Assembly (NCBI RefSeq): GCF_014075995.1
Contig: NZ_CP055153.1
Location: 3,968,001 to 4,032,000 of the forward strand
Direction of reading: 5' to 3'
DNA from: Adhaeribacter radiodurans
GTDB lineage: Bacteria > Bacteroidota > Bacteroidia > Cytophagales > Hymenobacteraceae
DNA length: 64,000 nucleotides
Positions 1 through 11,307 of the stretch are shown one piece after another. A program made the position numbers and the translations under genes. Numbering within the stretch: position 1 is the first letter of the stretch; every line of letters starts with the position of its first letter. The notes below the pieces were generated by a model. That model ran no database searches and was not told the DNA's origin. It saw only the letters and a list, made by a program, of their open reading frames with translations.

Positions 1-658
1 GCATGAGGCAACTCGTATCCGTAGAAACAATGTATTTGGCTCCCGTACTTAAAGCGTTTTCTACTTTTTGCTCGGCCATAGCCGTTGAAATAGATTCAAA
101 TTTAACTGCGAAAGTACCACCGAACCCACAACAAGTATCCGTTTCGGGCATTTCTATTAAGTTTAACCCGGTAACATTCTGTAACAAACGCCGGGGCGCT
201 TCTTTAATGCCGCATTCCCGCAAAGCACTGCACGAATCATGATACGTAATCGATCCATCCAGGCGAGCGCCCGGAATGGTATCAATTAGTAAAACATCTA
301 CCAAAAACTCAGTCAATTCAAATACCTTGCGTTCCATGTTCCGGTAGTTAATAAACTTAGACGTAGTCACGAACATGTCGGTGTAAGCATTGCGTATCAT
401 ACCCACGCAAGATGCCGAGGGACTTACAATATAATCGGTATTTTCGGCGGAAAAGTCATCTAGAAATTTATGTGCCACCTGACAGCTTTCGTCTAAAAAA
501 CCGGCATTATAGGCGGGTTGCCCGCAACACGTTTGATTCGGATTATACCGTACCTCACACCCTACTCTTTCGAGCACTTTTACCATATTTATACCGGTTT
601 CGGGGTACAATTGGTCAACAAAACAAGGAATAAATATATCAACTACAGGTTTCGCCAT
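1..658 (-). CDS. LutA/YkgE-like cysteine-rich (Fe-S)-binding oxidoreductase subunit, 3' end outside window
   Basis: The ATG at 658-656 opens a frame (MAKPVVDIFIPCF) that stays open to the window edge, giving 219 codons with no stop. It carries two cysteine-rich CCG-type motifs: QTCCGQPAYNAGF in the N-terminal half and DTCCGFGGTF near the window edge, plus HDSCSALRECG between them. Paired CCG domains are typical of LutA/YkgE and GlpC/HdrB-type proteins, which bind Fe-S clusters. In LutABC such a subunit takes part in L-lactate oxidation. The gene starts 3 bases after the stop of the HMG-CoA-lyase-like gene, so the two are almost certainly cotranscribed. The lutB/lutC partners would lie beyond base 1 and cannot be seen. 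The family is clear; the substrate is inferred. Confidence 0.85.
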   Translation of the reverse strand, partial: MAKPVVDIFIPCFVDQLYPETGINMVKVLERVGCEVRYNPNQTCCGQPAYNAGFLDESCQVAHKFLDDFSAENTDYIVSPSASCVGMIRNAYTDMFVTTSKFINYRNMERKVFELTEFLVDVLLIDTIPGARLDGSITYHDSCSALRECGIKEAPRRLLQNVTGLNLIEMPETDTCCGFGGTFAVKFESISTAMAEQKVENALSTGAKYIVSTDTSCLM

Positions 659-661
659 TTC

Positions 662-1510
662 TCAGGAAGTAAAGACAGTTCCGGCTAGGGTCAGCGCCGT
701 TTCAAATGCTTTTTTATTAAAATTCAAAGGTACGCCAATATTTTCAAAATAGGTGACCAAATTTTCTGTGGCCATGTTGCCAGTAAGCTTATCGGAGGCC
801 ATAGGGCAACCACCAAATCCTTTTAAAGCTCCATCGAATCGGGTACATCCGGCATTATAAGCAGCTTTTACTTTATCCAGCCAGTTTAATGGTTGTACGT
901 GCAAATGAGCCCCAAATTCAATCTGCGGAAAGGCCGGAATTAGATTTTGAAATAGGTATTGAATAGTAGCTGGTTGGGCTAGGCCTACGGTATCGGAAAG
1001 AGATATAATTTGTATGCCTAAATTAGATAGTTTTTGTGCAAAATTAAGTACTGTTTCGGCACTCCAGGGGTCTTGATAAGGATTGCCGAAACCCATGGAT
1101 AAATACGTAACTAAAGTTTTATTTCGTTGCAGACATAGATCCTGAATGCGGGCTAATTCGGTGAAAGCTTCGGTAATGGATTTGCGGGTATTACGCTGCT
1201 GAAACGTTTCGGACAAGGATAAAGGAAAACCCAAATAAGAAATTTTTTCCTGCACAGCGGCTTGTTCTGCACCCCGTAAATTTGCCACAATCGCCAGCAA
1301 TTTAGTAGAAGTATAGCTTAAATCCAGAGCATCCAGCACTTGCGGTGTATCTGCCATCTGCGGAATTGCTTTCGCCGACACATAACTTCCAAAATCTAAA
1401 GTATGAAAACCTACCGCCAGCAAATGCTGCAAATAAGTAATTTTTAGCTCCGTAGCAATTTTACTTTTTATTCCCTGCGTGGCATCGCGGGGGCATTCAA
1501 CTATTTTCAT
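662..1510 (-). CDS. Hydroxymethylglutaryl-CoA lyase-like protein (HMGL/DRE-TIM family)
   Basis: The chosen start gives a 282-residue protein beginning MKIVECPRDATQG; the frame stays open 20 codons further upstream, but that part is not family-like. The metal-site Asp sits in PRDA (D9), the metal-binding His pair in AHLHVQP (H202, H204), and the catalytic Cys in the signature GFGGCPMASDKLTGN (C235). The family cleaves HMG-CoA to acetoacetate and acetyl-CoA in leucine and ketone-body metabolism; related DRE-TIM lyases also exist. The protein is slightly short for an HMGL (about 295-300 residues). It is followed 3 bp later by the LutA-like gene, suggesting one carboxylate-catabolism operon. Family assignment is good; exact substrate less so. 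Confidence 0.83.
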   Translation of the reverse strand: MKIVECPRDATQGIKSKIATELKITYLQHLLAVGFHTLDFGSYVSAKAIPQMADTPQVLDALDLSYTSTKLLAIVANLRGAEQAAVQEKISYLGFPLSLSETFQQRNTRKSITEAFTELARIQDLCLQRNKTLVTYLSMGFGNPYQDPWSAETVLNFAQKLSNLGIQIISLSDTVGLAQPATIQYLFQNLIPAFPQIEFGAHLHVQPLNWLDKVKAAYNAGCTRFDGALKGFGGCPMASDKLTGNMATENLVTYFENIGVPLNFNKKAFETALTLAGTVFTS

Positions 1511-1911
1511 AAGTGGGCTGCATTCCAGTATCAATTTACTAAAATATATGCAAAGAGACATTAATATCAAGATAATAGATGCTAGACTATTGTGTGATTA
1601 AATAATTGAAGTTCTAAACCTTTCTACAATAATCTGGCATTTAATATATAAAGCTATTTATGTCCACTTACTTATTCAATTCCATGTTTACAAAATTCCT
1701 TTCTGCCACGAATAAATTTGCTTTAAGTAAATAATAAATCTTCCGAATTTATATGACTACAGTTCGTACAATTCTACAAAAGTTAAGGTAGTAAGCTCGA
1801 TTTCTTCAATTTCAGGAGTAAAACAAAATAGGTAAACAGACTTAGTTTAATCAAATAAGACGGCATTTACTATCTTTGAAACATCTTTTATCATCAAATT
1901 ACTCAATCAAA
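1511..1911. other. Intergenic region between divergent HMGL-like and ppx genes
   Basis: AT-rich stretch of about 400 bases with no convincing ORF or RNA gene. It must hold the divergent promoters of the two flanking genes. The only recognisable element is the TAnnTTTG match at 1871-1878 on the plus strand. Confidence 0.6.
1871..1878 (+). promoter_or_regulatory. Candidate Bacteroidota -7 promoter element for ppx
   Basis: TATCTTTG matches the Bacteroidota housekeeping -7 consensus TAnnTTTG. No clear TTTG-type -33 element lies 19-21 bp upstream, so support is partial. If it is used, transcription would start near 1885, which would exclude the upstream TTG at 1876 as the ppx start codon and favour 1912. 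Confidence 0.35.
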
Positions 1912-2799
1912 TTGAAAATTGCTGCGATAGATATTGGTTCGAATGCCATTCGGTGTCAGATTTCCAACGTATTTATTTACGAAGGAAAGCCCATTTTTAA
2001 GCGACTGGAATACATACGTTACCCCATGAAGCTGGGACAGGATGTATTTGCTACCGGTATTATTTCCGAAGCCCGCGAAATTAAATTTATTAAATTTCTG
2101 CACGCCCTTAAATTACTCATGGAGGTGCACGAAGTAGAACATTACTTAGTTTGTGCTACCTCAGCCATGCGCATGGCCCAAAATGCCCCGGAAATAATTA
2201 AGCGGGTGTACGATTTGCTAGACGTGCAAATTGAGGTGATTGATGGTTTTAGTGAAGCCGAATACATAAATAAAGTAATTCATAATTTACTTGATGACAA
2301 AAATTACCTGCATATTGATGTTGGCGGCGGCAGTACTGAGTTTAACGTGTACGTCGATCACCAAAAAATATCTTCTCAGTCTTTTGAACTGGGCTCCATC
2401 CGGCAACTACAGCATAATGGCCGGAGCGAAATGTGGGAAGTAATGAAAGAATGGGTAAAAAATAATACGCATAAAAACCAGGTTACCCGCGCCATTGGTA
2501 CGGGTGGTAATATTAATAAAATTTATGAGCTAGCTGGCAAAACCAGCGGTAAACCTATTTTCAAAAAGCAAATAGAAGAAATTGTGGATCAGTTGGAGAA
2601 TATGACAATGGAAGAACGGCAAAGTGTTTTACTACTCAACCCCGACCGGGCCGATGTAATTGTACCTGCCGCGCGTATTTACCTTTCGGCGATGAATTGG
2701 GCCCGGGTAGAAAGTATGTTGGTTCCTACAGTTGGCTTAAAAGATGGTATGTTGCAAGCTCTTTACGAGAAGCATAAAGCGGAATTAACAACCGTTTAA
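1912..2799 (+). CDS. ppx: Exopolyphosphatase / Ppx-GppA family phosphatase
   Basis: A 295-residue protein of the Ppx/GppA (ASKHA fold) family. The first phosphate-loop motif, KIAAIDIGSNAIR, comes directly after the start, and the second, HIDVGGGSTEF, lies near residue 143. GTGGNINK is a third glycine-rich motif. I chose TTG 1912 because family members begin at this motif. The frame is open to another TTG at 1876, but the extra 12 residues are unlike the family and a promoter-like element overlaps that site. Single-domain Ppx proteins of about 300 residues are usual in Bacteroidota. It degrades polyphosphate or (p)ppGpp-type substrates. Its convergent neighbour is polyphosphate kinase, so synthesis and breakdown genes are paired. 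Confidence 0.88.
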   Translation: MKIAAIDIGSNAIRCQISNVFIYEGKPIFKRLEYIRYPMKLGQDVFATGIISEAREIKFIKFLHALKLLMEVHEVEHYLVCATSAMRMAQNAPEIIKRVYDLLDVQIEVIDGFSEAEYINKVIHNLLDDKNYLHIDVGGGSTEFNVYVDHQKISSQSFELGSIRQLQHNGRSEMWEVMKEWVKNNTHKNQVTRAIGTGGNINKIYELAGKTSGKPIFKKQIEEIVDQLENMTMEERQSVLLLNPDRADVIVPAARIYLSAMNWARVESMLVPTVGLKDGMLQALYEKHKAELTTV

Positions 2800-2951
2800 T
2801 ATTTAATAAATCGTATTAAAGAACTATCCTAGATTTTGCTTGCTAGTAAGCGTTTTCTTTGGAGACTTGGAAAGACTCCAAAGAACAACATCAAAGTCTG
2901 TTATACAACTACTGCTTACATTGGGTATAACTTTATTCAAACTTTGTTGAA

Positions 2952-2993
2952 ACACAAAAAAGGCACGATTTTTCACTCGTGCCTTTTTTGTGT
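2952..2993. terminator. Bidirectional intrinsic terminator between ppx and ppk1
   Basis: A perfect 17-bp inverted repeat (arms 2952-2968 and 2977-2993, 8-nt loop) with GGCACGA at the stem top and a six-T/six-A tract in the arms. It can terminate both convergent genes. Confidence 0.9.
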
Positions 2994-3021
2994 AATTCTT
3001 CTTTTAGAATTTATACGTTTA

Positions 3022-5316
3022 CTAATCCAAATCTGCCTGAGGTTCAGGATTGGCAGCAGCTTCTATTTCTTCAATCGAAAGCGAAGTTTCATCCATTGAT
3101 AATAAAGAATCTTCGTCGGAACCTAATTCATCATCCGATACTAACTGGGCTTGGCGAACATTTTTAGCATCTGTAACTTTTGGTGCAGGAACCGTTACCG
3201 CTTGCTGTAAATACTGCTGTAAAGAAAAACTATCTACTAATTTCTCAGGCGTTAATTTATAAAACTCTTGGTGCAGGTTAAATACTTCGTCGGTTTCCTG
3301 TTTTTTAATGTACGCTCCGTCCTCGCGCATTACATAGGTATTTTGGTTATCTTTTAAATTATACTTCAGGATAGTTATCGCTTCTTTTTTGAGTTGTTCG
3401 TCCACAATCAGGAATAAAGCCTCAATGCGGCGATCAAAACTCCGCACCATAATATCGGCACTTCCTCCCAATACTTTTGGATCGTTGTTGTTATGGAAAT
3501 AGAATAAACGGGTATGTTCCAGGTATTCTCCCACAATAGACGAAACCGAAATATTTTCGCTCAACGATTTACGGCCGGGCCGCAAACAACAAATGCCCCG
3601 TACAATTAACCGGATAGGAACACCCGCTTTAGACGCCTTGTATAATTCGTCAATTATTTCTTTATCTTCCAGCGAATTCATTTTCATTACAATGCCGCTG
3701 GGTAATCCCCGGCGGGCATTACGGGCTTCGGTGCGAATAAGCTCGGCAATCTGGTGCCGCATGTCTTTCGGCGCCGTAATTAAATATTGGTAATCGTTGG
3801 GCAGGGAGTGGCCGGTAATTACATTAAAAAATTCCGAAACATCGTGCGCGTATACCTCATTAGTAGTAAGTAAGCTGATATCGGTGTATAATTTACTCGT
3901 TTGTTCGTTATAATTACCGCTGCCAATGTGTACGTACCGGGTTACTTTTTCATCCTCCTTCCGGATAATCATCATCATTTTGGTGTGGGTTTTATACTTA
4001 CTCACCCCATAAATAACAAAGCAACCGGCCTTTTCCAGTCGTTCGCCTTCTTTAATGTTGCGTTCTTCGTCAAAGCGGGCTTTTACCTCAAATAACACCG
4101 ACACGCTTTTCCCGTTCTCGGCCGCTTTTAACAAAGCCGCCGTAACCCGCGATTGATCGGCTAAACGATAAATAGTTTGCTTAATACCCAGCACGTATGG
4201 ATCTTCCGCCGCTTTTTCGAGTAACTGCACCATTGGCTCAATGCTGTTGTAAGGATGGTGCAACAGAACATCCCGTTCTTTTAAATACGCAAATAAATCT
4301 TCGTTCTCATCCGAAGGCAACGAAAAAGGCTGCACCGGCGAAGGTTGACGAAATAATTTATCGCGAAACTGGTTGTGCTTAATAATTTGCCAAAGCCCTT
4401 TCAGGTCAATGAGGTTAGTAGCCGTAAAGATATTAGCATTATCAATGGCCCATCGCTCCTTTAAAGCTTTCATTAAATAAGGCGAAGTATTTCTTTCTAC
4501 TTCTAACCGTACCACTCGGCCTTTCTTCCGGGTTTTTAACTTTATTTTTATTTCCTGAAGAAAATCGGCATCAATATCATCGCTTTCTTCGAGGGTAAAA
4601 TCGCCATTACGGGTAATCCGGAATAAATCTACGGATACTATTTCGACGTTACGGAAAAGCTTCTTGATGCGCCAACGGATAATATCCTCGATGGGTACGA
4701 AGATAATTTTTTCTTTGCGCTGAAATTCGTAGAACCGCGATAAGTTCGGGGGAATCTGCACAAAGGTAAGCCGATGCTGGGCTTTAATTTCGTCGTTGGT
4801 TTTGGTAATTACCCCAAAGATCAATATTTGGTTCATGAGCAACGGAAACCCATGGTAATTATCATACATCATGGGGGTTAAAAGCGGATAAATTGTATTT
4901 TTAAAATACTTATCCACTTTCTTTTGCTCTACCTCGGTTAAGCTTTCAATTTTACAAATATCAAATCCGTTTTTCTCGAAATGCGGTTTAAGCTCTTCGT
5001 TAAAAGTTAAATAGGCATCGTTTACAAACCGGTGCGCTAATTCCAGTAATTTTTTCCGGAAAGGTAACTCCCGCAAACCCGAGTAATCTACCCGTTCTTT
5101 GCCGTAATCAATGTAATTATATAAACTTCCCACCCGAATCATAAAAAACTCATCGAGGTTAGAAGAAGTTATAGCCAAAAACTTAAGGCGGTCGAAGATG
5201 CTTTTAGAAGAATCTTTTACCTGGTCGAGCACCCGGTAATTAAACCGCAGCCAACTTAAGTCGCGGCTGATGTATTTACTCTTACGGATTTGGTCAGAAA
5301 TTTTATTTGGATTCAT
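3022..5316 (-). CDS. ppk1: Polyphosphate kinase 1
   Basis: A 764-residue PPK1, which makes inorganic polyphosphate from ATP by way of a phosphohistidine. Seen: N-terminal domain with YISRDLSWLRFNYRVL and SSNLDEFFMIRVG; the phosphorylated His in KYKTHTKM (H444); a second active-site His in LFYFHNNND (H608); and IGSGNYNE and VRGICCLRPG in the two phospholipase-D-like C-terminal domains. I use ATG 5316, because the only start further upstream in frame is a TTG at 5331. The last 55 residues or so form an acidic low-complexity tail (DDELGSDEDS and similar) beyond the catalytic core. It is convergent with ppx and shares the terminator at 2952-2993. Confidence 0.96.
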   Translation of the reverse strand: MNPNKISDQIRKSKYISRDLSWLRFNYRVLDQVKDSSKSIFDRLKFLAITSSNLDEFFMIRVGSLYNYIDYGKERVDYSGLRELPFRKKLLELAHRFVNDAYLTFNEELKPHFEKNGFDICKIESLTEVEQKKVDKYFKNTIYPLLTPMMYDNYHGFPLLMNQILIFGVITKTNDEIKAQHRLTFVQIPPNLSRFYEFQRKEKIIFVPIEDIIRWRIKKLFRNVEIVSVDLFRITRNGDFTLEESDDIDADFLQEIKIKLKTRKKGRVVRLEVERNTSPYLMKALKERWAIDNANIFTATNLIDLKGLWQIIKHNQFRDKLFRQPSPVQPFSLPSDENEDLFAYLKERDVLLHHPYNSIEPMVQLLEKAAEDPYVLGIKQTIYRLADQSRVTAALLKAAENGKSVSVLFEVKARFDEERNIKEGERLEKAGCFVIYGVSKYKTHTKMMMIIRKEDEKVTRYVHIGSGNYNEQTSKLYTDISLLTTNEVYAHDVSEFFNVITGHSLPNDYQYLITAPKDMRHQIAELIRTEARNARRGLPSGIVMKMNSLEDKEIIDELYKASKAGVPIRLIVRGICCLRPGRKSLSENISVSSIVGEYLEHTRLFYFHNNNDPKVLGGSADIMVRSFDRRIEALFLIVDEQLKKEAITILKYNLKDNQNTYVMREDGAYIKKQETDEVFNLHQEFYKLTPEKLVDSFSLQQYLQQAVTVPAPKVTDAKNVRQAQLVSDDELGSDEDSLLSMDETSLSIEEIEAAANPEPQADLD

Positions 5317-5453
5317 CGTACGTTTCAACAAGTATATGTCTGCTTTTGCCGCGTTCTCTTCCTATTGTAGTACGCTTTTAAAAGCCGGCGGTTTAATGCT
5401 ATGGCAATCGTGCTAATTACGAATTTATTTAAAAATACAAGCAAATAAAAAAC

Positions 5454-5481
5454 AAAAAAGCTTGCCGGAGCAAGCTTTTTT
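5454..5481. terminator. Intrinsic terminator downstream of gyrB
   Basis: Perfect 12-bp stem (arms 5454-5465 and 5470-5481) with loop CGGA; the arms contain A6/T6 tracts, so it works as a terminator on either strand. It lies between the gyrB stop and the ppk1 start, both on the minus strand. Confidence 0.87.
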
Positions 5482-5575
5482 GCAGAACAAGTATTAATAA
5501 CAAATTAACGTTAAAAACCAGTTTAAATTACTTTTATTGTGTTAATAAACAGTTAACATTTAAAAACAAAATGCA

Positions 5576-8246
<2,671 letters not shown>

Positions 8247-9590
8247 GTGAAAGAACGTTTATCTGCCATTCCCTTCCTTATTTTAGTTGCTCTAAGCATT
8301 TTAGGCCTTATTTTCTCCAATATCCCTTCTAAACCAATGTCTACTGACGGAATTATTGCCGGAGATGTAGCGTGGATGTTGGGGGCAGCTGGTTTGGTTT
8401 TACTCATGACTCCAGGTCTAGCTTTGTTTTACGGCGGTATGGTTAGTGCTAAAAACATGATCTCTACCATGCTCCAGAGCTTTATTTGTATGGGCATTAT
8501 AAGCGTACTGTGGGTAGTTGTAGGTTTTAGTTTAGCTTTCGGCGATTCTATTGGAGGCTTAATTGGTGATCCCAGAACTTATTTTATGTTCCGCGGCATT
8601 TTAGAAAGTAAACCCTGGACTTTGGCGAGTACCATTCCGCTGGTGTTATTTGCTTTTTTTCAACTAAAATTTGCGGTTATTGCTCCGGCCCTGATAACCG
8701 GTTCTTTCTCCGAACGCATTCGTTTTACTTCTTATATTTTGTTTGTGTGTTTGTTCAGTATGTTTATTTACGCTCCTATTGCGCACTGGACCTGGCACCC
8801 CGATGGTATATTGTTTAAAATGGGCGTACTCGATTTTGCGGGTGGCACTGTGGTTCATATTTCGGCGGGTTGTGCGGCTTTGGCAGCGGCCTTATACCTG
8901 GGTCAACGGAAAACCGGCGAACTGCATACTACTCCGGCCAATATTCCTTTTGTGTTAATTGGTACCGGGCTGCTTTGGTTTGGCTGGTTTGGTTTCAACG
9001 CGGGTTCAGCGGTTGGGGCGAATATATTAGCTGCTATTGCTTTGGCTACTACTAACACGGCGGCTGCTTCGGCAGGATTTGCCTGGATTTTGTTTGATGC
9101 GGTAAAAGGCAAAAAACCTTCGGCTTTAGGGTTTTGTATTGGTTCGGTAGTGGGTTTGGTAGCCATTACGCCAGCCGCCGGCTATGTTACGATTCCAAAC
9201 AGTATTTTTATTGGTACTGCGGCTAGTTTAATCAGTAATATGGTAGTCGCCTGGCGGGCCAAATCTTCCATCGACGATACTTTAGATGTGTTTCCTTGCC
9301 ACGGAGTGGGCGCTATTGTGGGTACACTTTTAACCGGAGTTTTCGCGCATCAAGCCATTAATCCGGCTAACACCACCGGCAATGGTTTACTTTACGGCGA
9401 AACAAAGTTGTTTTTAATGCATCTGGCTGCTTTGGGCATTGTAATTGGCTTTTCTTTCTTTGGGTCTTTAATTCTCTTAAAAATAACAGATCTTATCTCG
9501 CCGCTGGGTGTAACCCGCGAAGAAGAATTAGTAGGATTGGATTTAACGCAACACGGCGAACAAGTACTGGAAGTACTGGCCCCGGTTTAA
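8247..9590 (+). CDS. amt: Ammonium transporter (Amt/MEP/Rh family)
   Basis: A 447-residue polytopic membrane protein with 11-12 predicted helices. Family marks: MLGAAGLVLLMTPGLALFYGGMV at the first transmembrane helix; the twin pore histidines in DFAGGTVVHISAG (H204) and LDVFPCHGVGAIVGT (H352); and WFGWFGFNAGSA. It moves ammonium across the inner membrane. The start is GTG, the first start in this frame, followed by a hydrophobic segment that may be a cleaved signal peptide (as in E. coli AmtB) or an extra helix. No glnK/glnB gene lies next to it, which is unusual because amt and glnK are often paired. Confidence 0.95.
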   Translation: MKERLSAIPFLILVALSILGLIFSNIPSKPMSTDGIIAGDVAWMLGAAGLVLLMTPGLALFYGGMVSAKNMISTMLQSFICMGIISVLWVVVGFSLAFGDSIGGLIGDPRTYFMFRGILESKPWTLASTIPLVLFAFFQLKFAVIAPALITGSFSERIRFTSYILFVCLFSMFIYAPIAHWTWHPDGILFKMGVLDFAGGTVVHISAGCAALAAALYLGQRKTGELHTTPANIPFVLIGTGLLWFGWFGFNAGSAVGANILAAIALATTNTAAASAGFAWILFDAVKGKKPSALGFCIGSVVGLVAITPAAGYVTIPNSIFIGTAASLISNMVVAWRAKSSIDDTLDVFPCHGVGAIVGTLLTGVFAHQAINPANTTGNGLLYGETKLFLMHLAALGIVIGFSFFGSLILLKITDLISPLGVTREEELVGLDLTQHGEQVLEVLAPV

Positions 9591-10043
9591 GCTTGTAGAG
9601 GGTACCAGTCAAGCAATTGCTTGTTACCGTCTGCTATTACCTTATATTTAAAATCTATAAACGGCTGGTAACTAAACTTACTGGCCGTTGTAATTTCAGG
9701 CAAATGCAAACAGTATTTCTATCTAATATTAAAAGCCAATGCCCAATAATTTTAGCCCGGTTCAATAGGTAATCTATAGAAATGCGGGCGCCTGCTCGCA
9801 ATAGGTAAAAAGTAATAAGTTTAAATATCCGGGCCTCTTACTTTTACCCAGTCGCATATAATAATTAGTAAATACTACCTCGTATAAAACACTTTATTCA
9901 ATTGACTTTTTACCAGTTTTAACGTTTGAGGCAAACAACACTCTATTCATTGTTTGGGCTCAGGTAAAATTAAAGTTTGTTAAAACTAGCCACTCTCCAT
10001 TTAATAATTACCGCTTACTTGCTTTTAGCAAAATTTGCTGATG
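9591..10043. other. Intergenic region, no gene seen
   Basis: About 450 AT-rich bases between the convergent ends of amt and the TRIC-like gene. It contains a small palindrome CAAGCAATTGCTTG and a GC-rich hairpin near 9784-9800, but no ORF with protein-like character and no clear terminator. Confidence 0.5.
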
Positions 10044-10688
10044 TCATGTTTTATCAACTTTGTCGTTGTCATCAACTTTAACGGAATTTAATACGGGCAA
10101 ATGGATATGAAACTTTACAGCAATTACTCTAATTACTATAACTGTTAGTGCCGCAATAAGCTCTGTTACACTCCTCGAAAGGTTAAACTCAACGCACGTA
10201 AAATATACCACTCCGCCCATTACACAAGCAAGAGCATAAATATCTCTTCGCAATAATAATGGTACTTCATTTATCAACACATCCCGGATAAGACCACCCG
10301 CTGATCCGGTAATAGTGCCCATAACAATACAAACCCAAAAAGGCAAGTGCGCTTCGAAACTCTTGCTTAAACCCACTACGGTAAATAATCCCAGTCCAAT
10401 AGCATCCATCAGAAACAAGGTACTCCCCCATTTAAAGATTTTATTTGTAAACAGTAAAGATACCAGGAGCGCGACACCTGTTGTTAGGAAATATTTACCA
10501 TCCAGCATCCAAAATGGCGTTACATCTAATAGTAGATCTCTTGTGGTCCCACCACCAATTGCCGTTACTAAACCAATCACATAAGCCCCAAACCAGTCGA
10601 TTTGTTTACCAGAAGCTAATCGTATACCGCTAATAGCAAAAGCAAAGGTTCCTATTAAATCAAGTATCGTTAAAAAAGTCTCTTCCAA
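10044..10688 (-). CDS. TRIC/YicG-type (UPF0126) integral membrane protein
   Basis: A 214-residue inner-membrane protein of the UPF0126 family, with seven predicted helices made of two sequence repeats. Each repeat has the glycine-rich Arg-Asp signature: AIGGGTTRDLLLD near residue 43 and GSAGGLIRDVLINEVP near residue 128. Bacterial relatives are prokaryotic TRIC channels conducting monovalent cations; YicG and YadS are E. coli members of unknown physiological role, and a glycine-transport role has been suggested for some. The start codon is TTG at 10688; no nearby ATG is in frame before the first helix. It stands alone between two gaps. Confidence 0.85.
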   Translation of the reverse strand: MEETFLTILDLIGTFAFAISGIRLASGKQIDWFGAYVIGLVTAIGGGTTRDLLLDVTPFWMLDGKYFLTTGVALLVSLLFTNKIFKWGSTLFLMDAIGLGLFTVVGLSKSFEAHLPFWVCIVMGTITGSAGGLIRDVLINEVPLLLRRDIYALACVMGGVVYFTCVEFNLSRSVTELIAALTVIVIRVIAVKFHIHLPVLNSVKVDDNDKVDKT

Positions 10689-11254
10689 TTAAAATGATTT
10701 TGTTTATTAACTAAGCTACTCAACCCCAATAATGTGAGTTGCTGTACCCTACCGTTATTTTTTCATTATCAATAAAATTACATATCCATTGATTTATATA
10801 ACAAATGACCTAATAAAAAAGTAAAAAGCTGGAAAGTAAGCCTAAAAGTATCATTGAATCAGATTTAACACCACCAGCCATCCATTTCCAGTTAATTGCT
10901 AAATCCAAGTAAAGAGTCGGAATCTAAATAATTGATAAAATTGGCTACAATATTAAGGATTATTCTTAAACCAGTTAAGTCAATACTCTATCAATTTTGT
11001 ATGTTTTAAAGATCTAATTAATTGCTAAAACACTAGCAGCAATAAAGCATATATCATATAGAATTAAAAGTATAGATGAATGGAAAACCAAAGTAGATTT
11101 TAGAATAATGCTGCTGGGGATTTACTAATTTTTTACTAAAAGCTTCCGAATTAATATACCAAAAGAAGCACCAGGTTTTTCTTAGGCTAATATATTGAAA
11201 ACTAACATTTAAATAAGAAGTGGGTTCTGTATTAAAACGCAAAACAAGTTCTAA
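10689..11254. other. Intergenic region, no gene seen
   Basis: AT-rich sequence of about 565 bases between two minus-strand genes. One 62-codon ORF in it looks random (no family resemblance, odd composition). No RNA gene or repeat was recognised. Confidence 0.5.
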
Positions 11255-11286
11255 AAAGGCTGGAAGATTAACTTTCTCCGGCCTTT
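11255..11286 (-). terminator. Imperfect terminator-like hairpin after the beta-propeller gene
   Basis: AAAGGC/GCCTTT arms extended by pairs that include G-U (11255-11267 with 11273-11286). The trailing T-tract on the minus strand is short, so this is a weak call. Confidence 0.35.
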
Positions 11287-11307
11287 ATATTTAAGCAGAT
11301 GCTTCGC

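Noticed and set aside
1876-1911. TTG at 1876 as the ppx start
   Set aside because: It overlaps a TAnnTTTG promoter match and adds 12 residues not found in family members; TTG 1912 fits the conserved N-terminus.
11054-11242. 62-codon ORF in the 10.7-11.3 kb gap
   Set aside because: No protein-like pattern, aromatic-rich random composition in AT-rich DNA.
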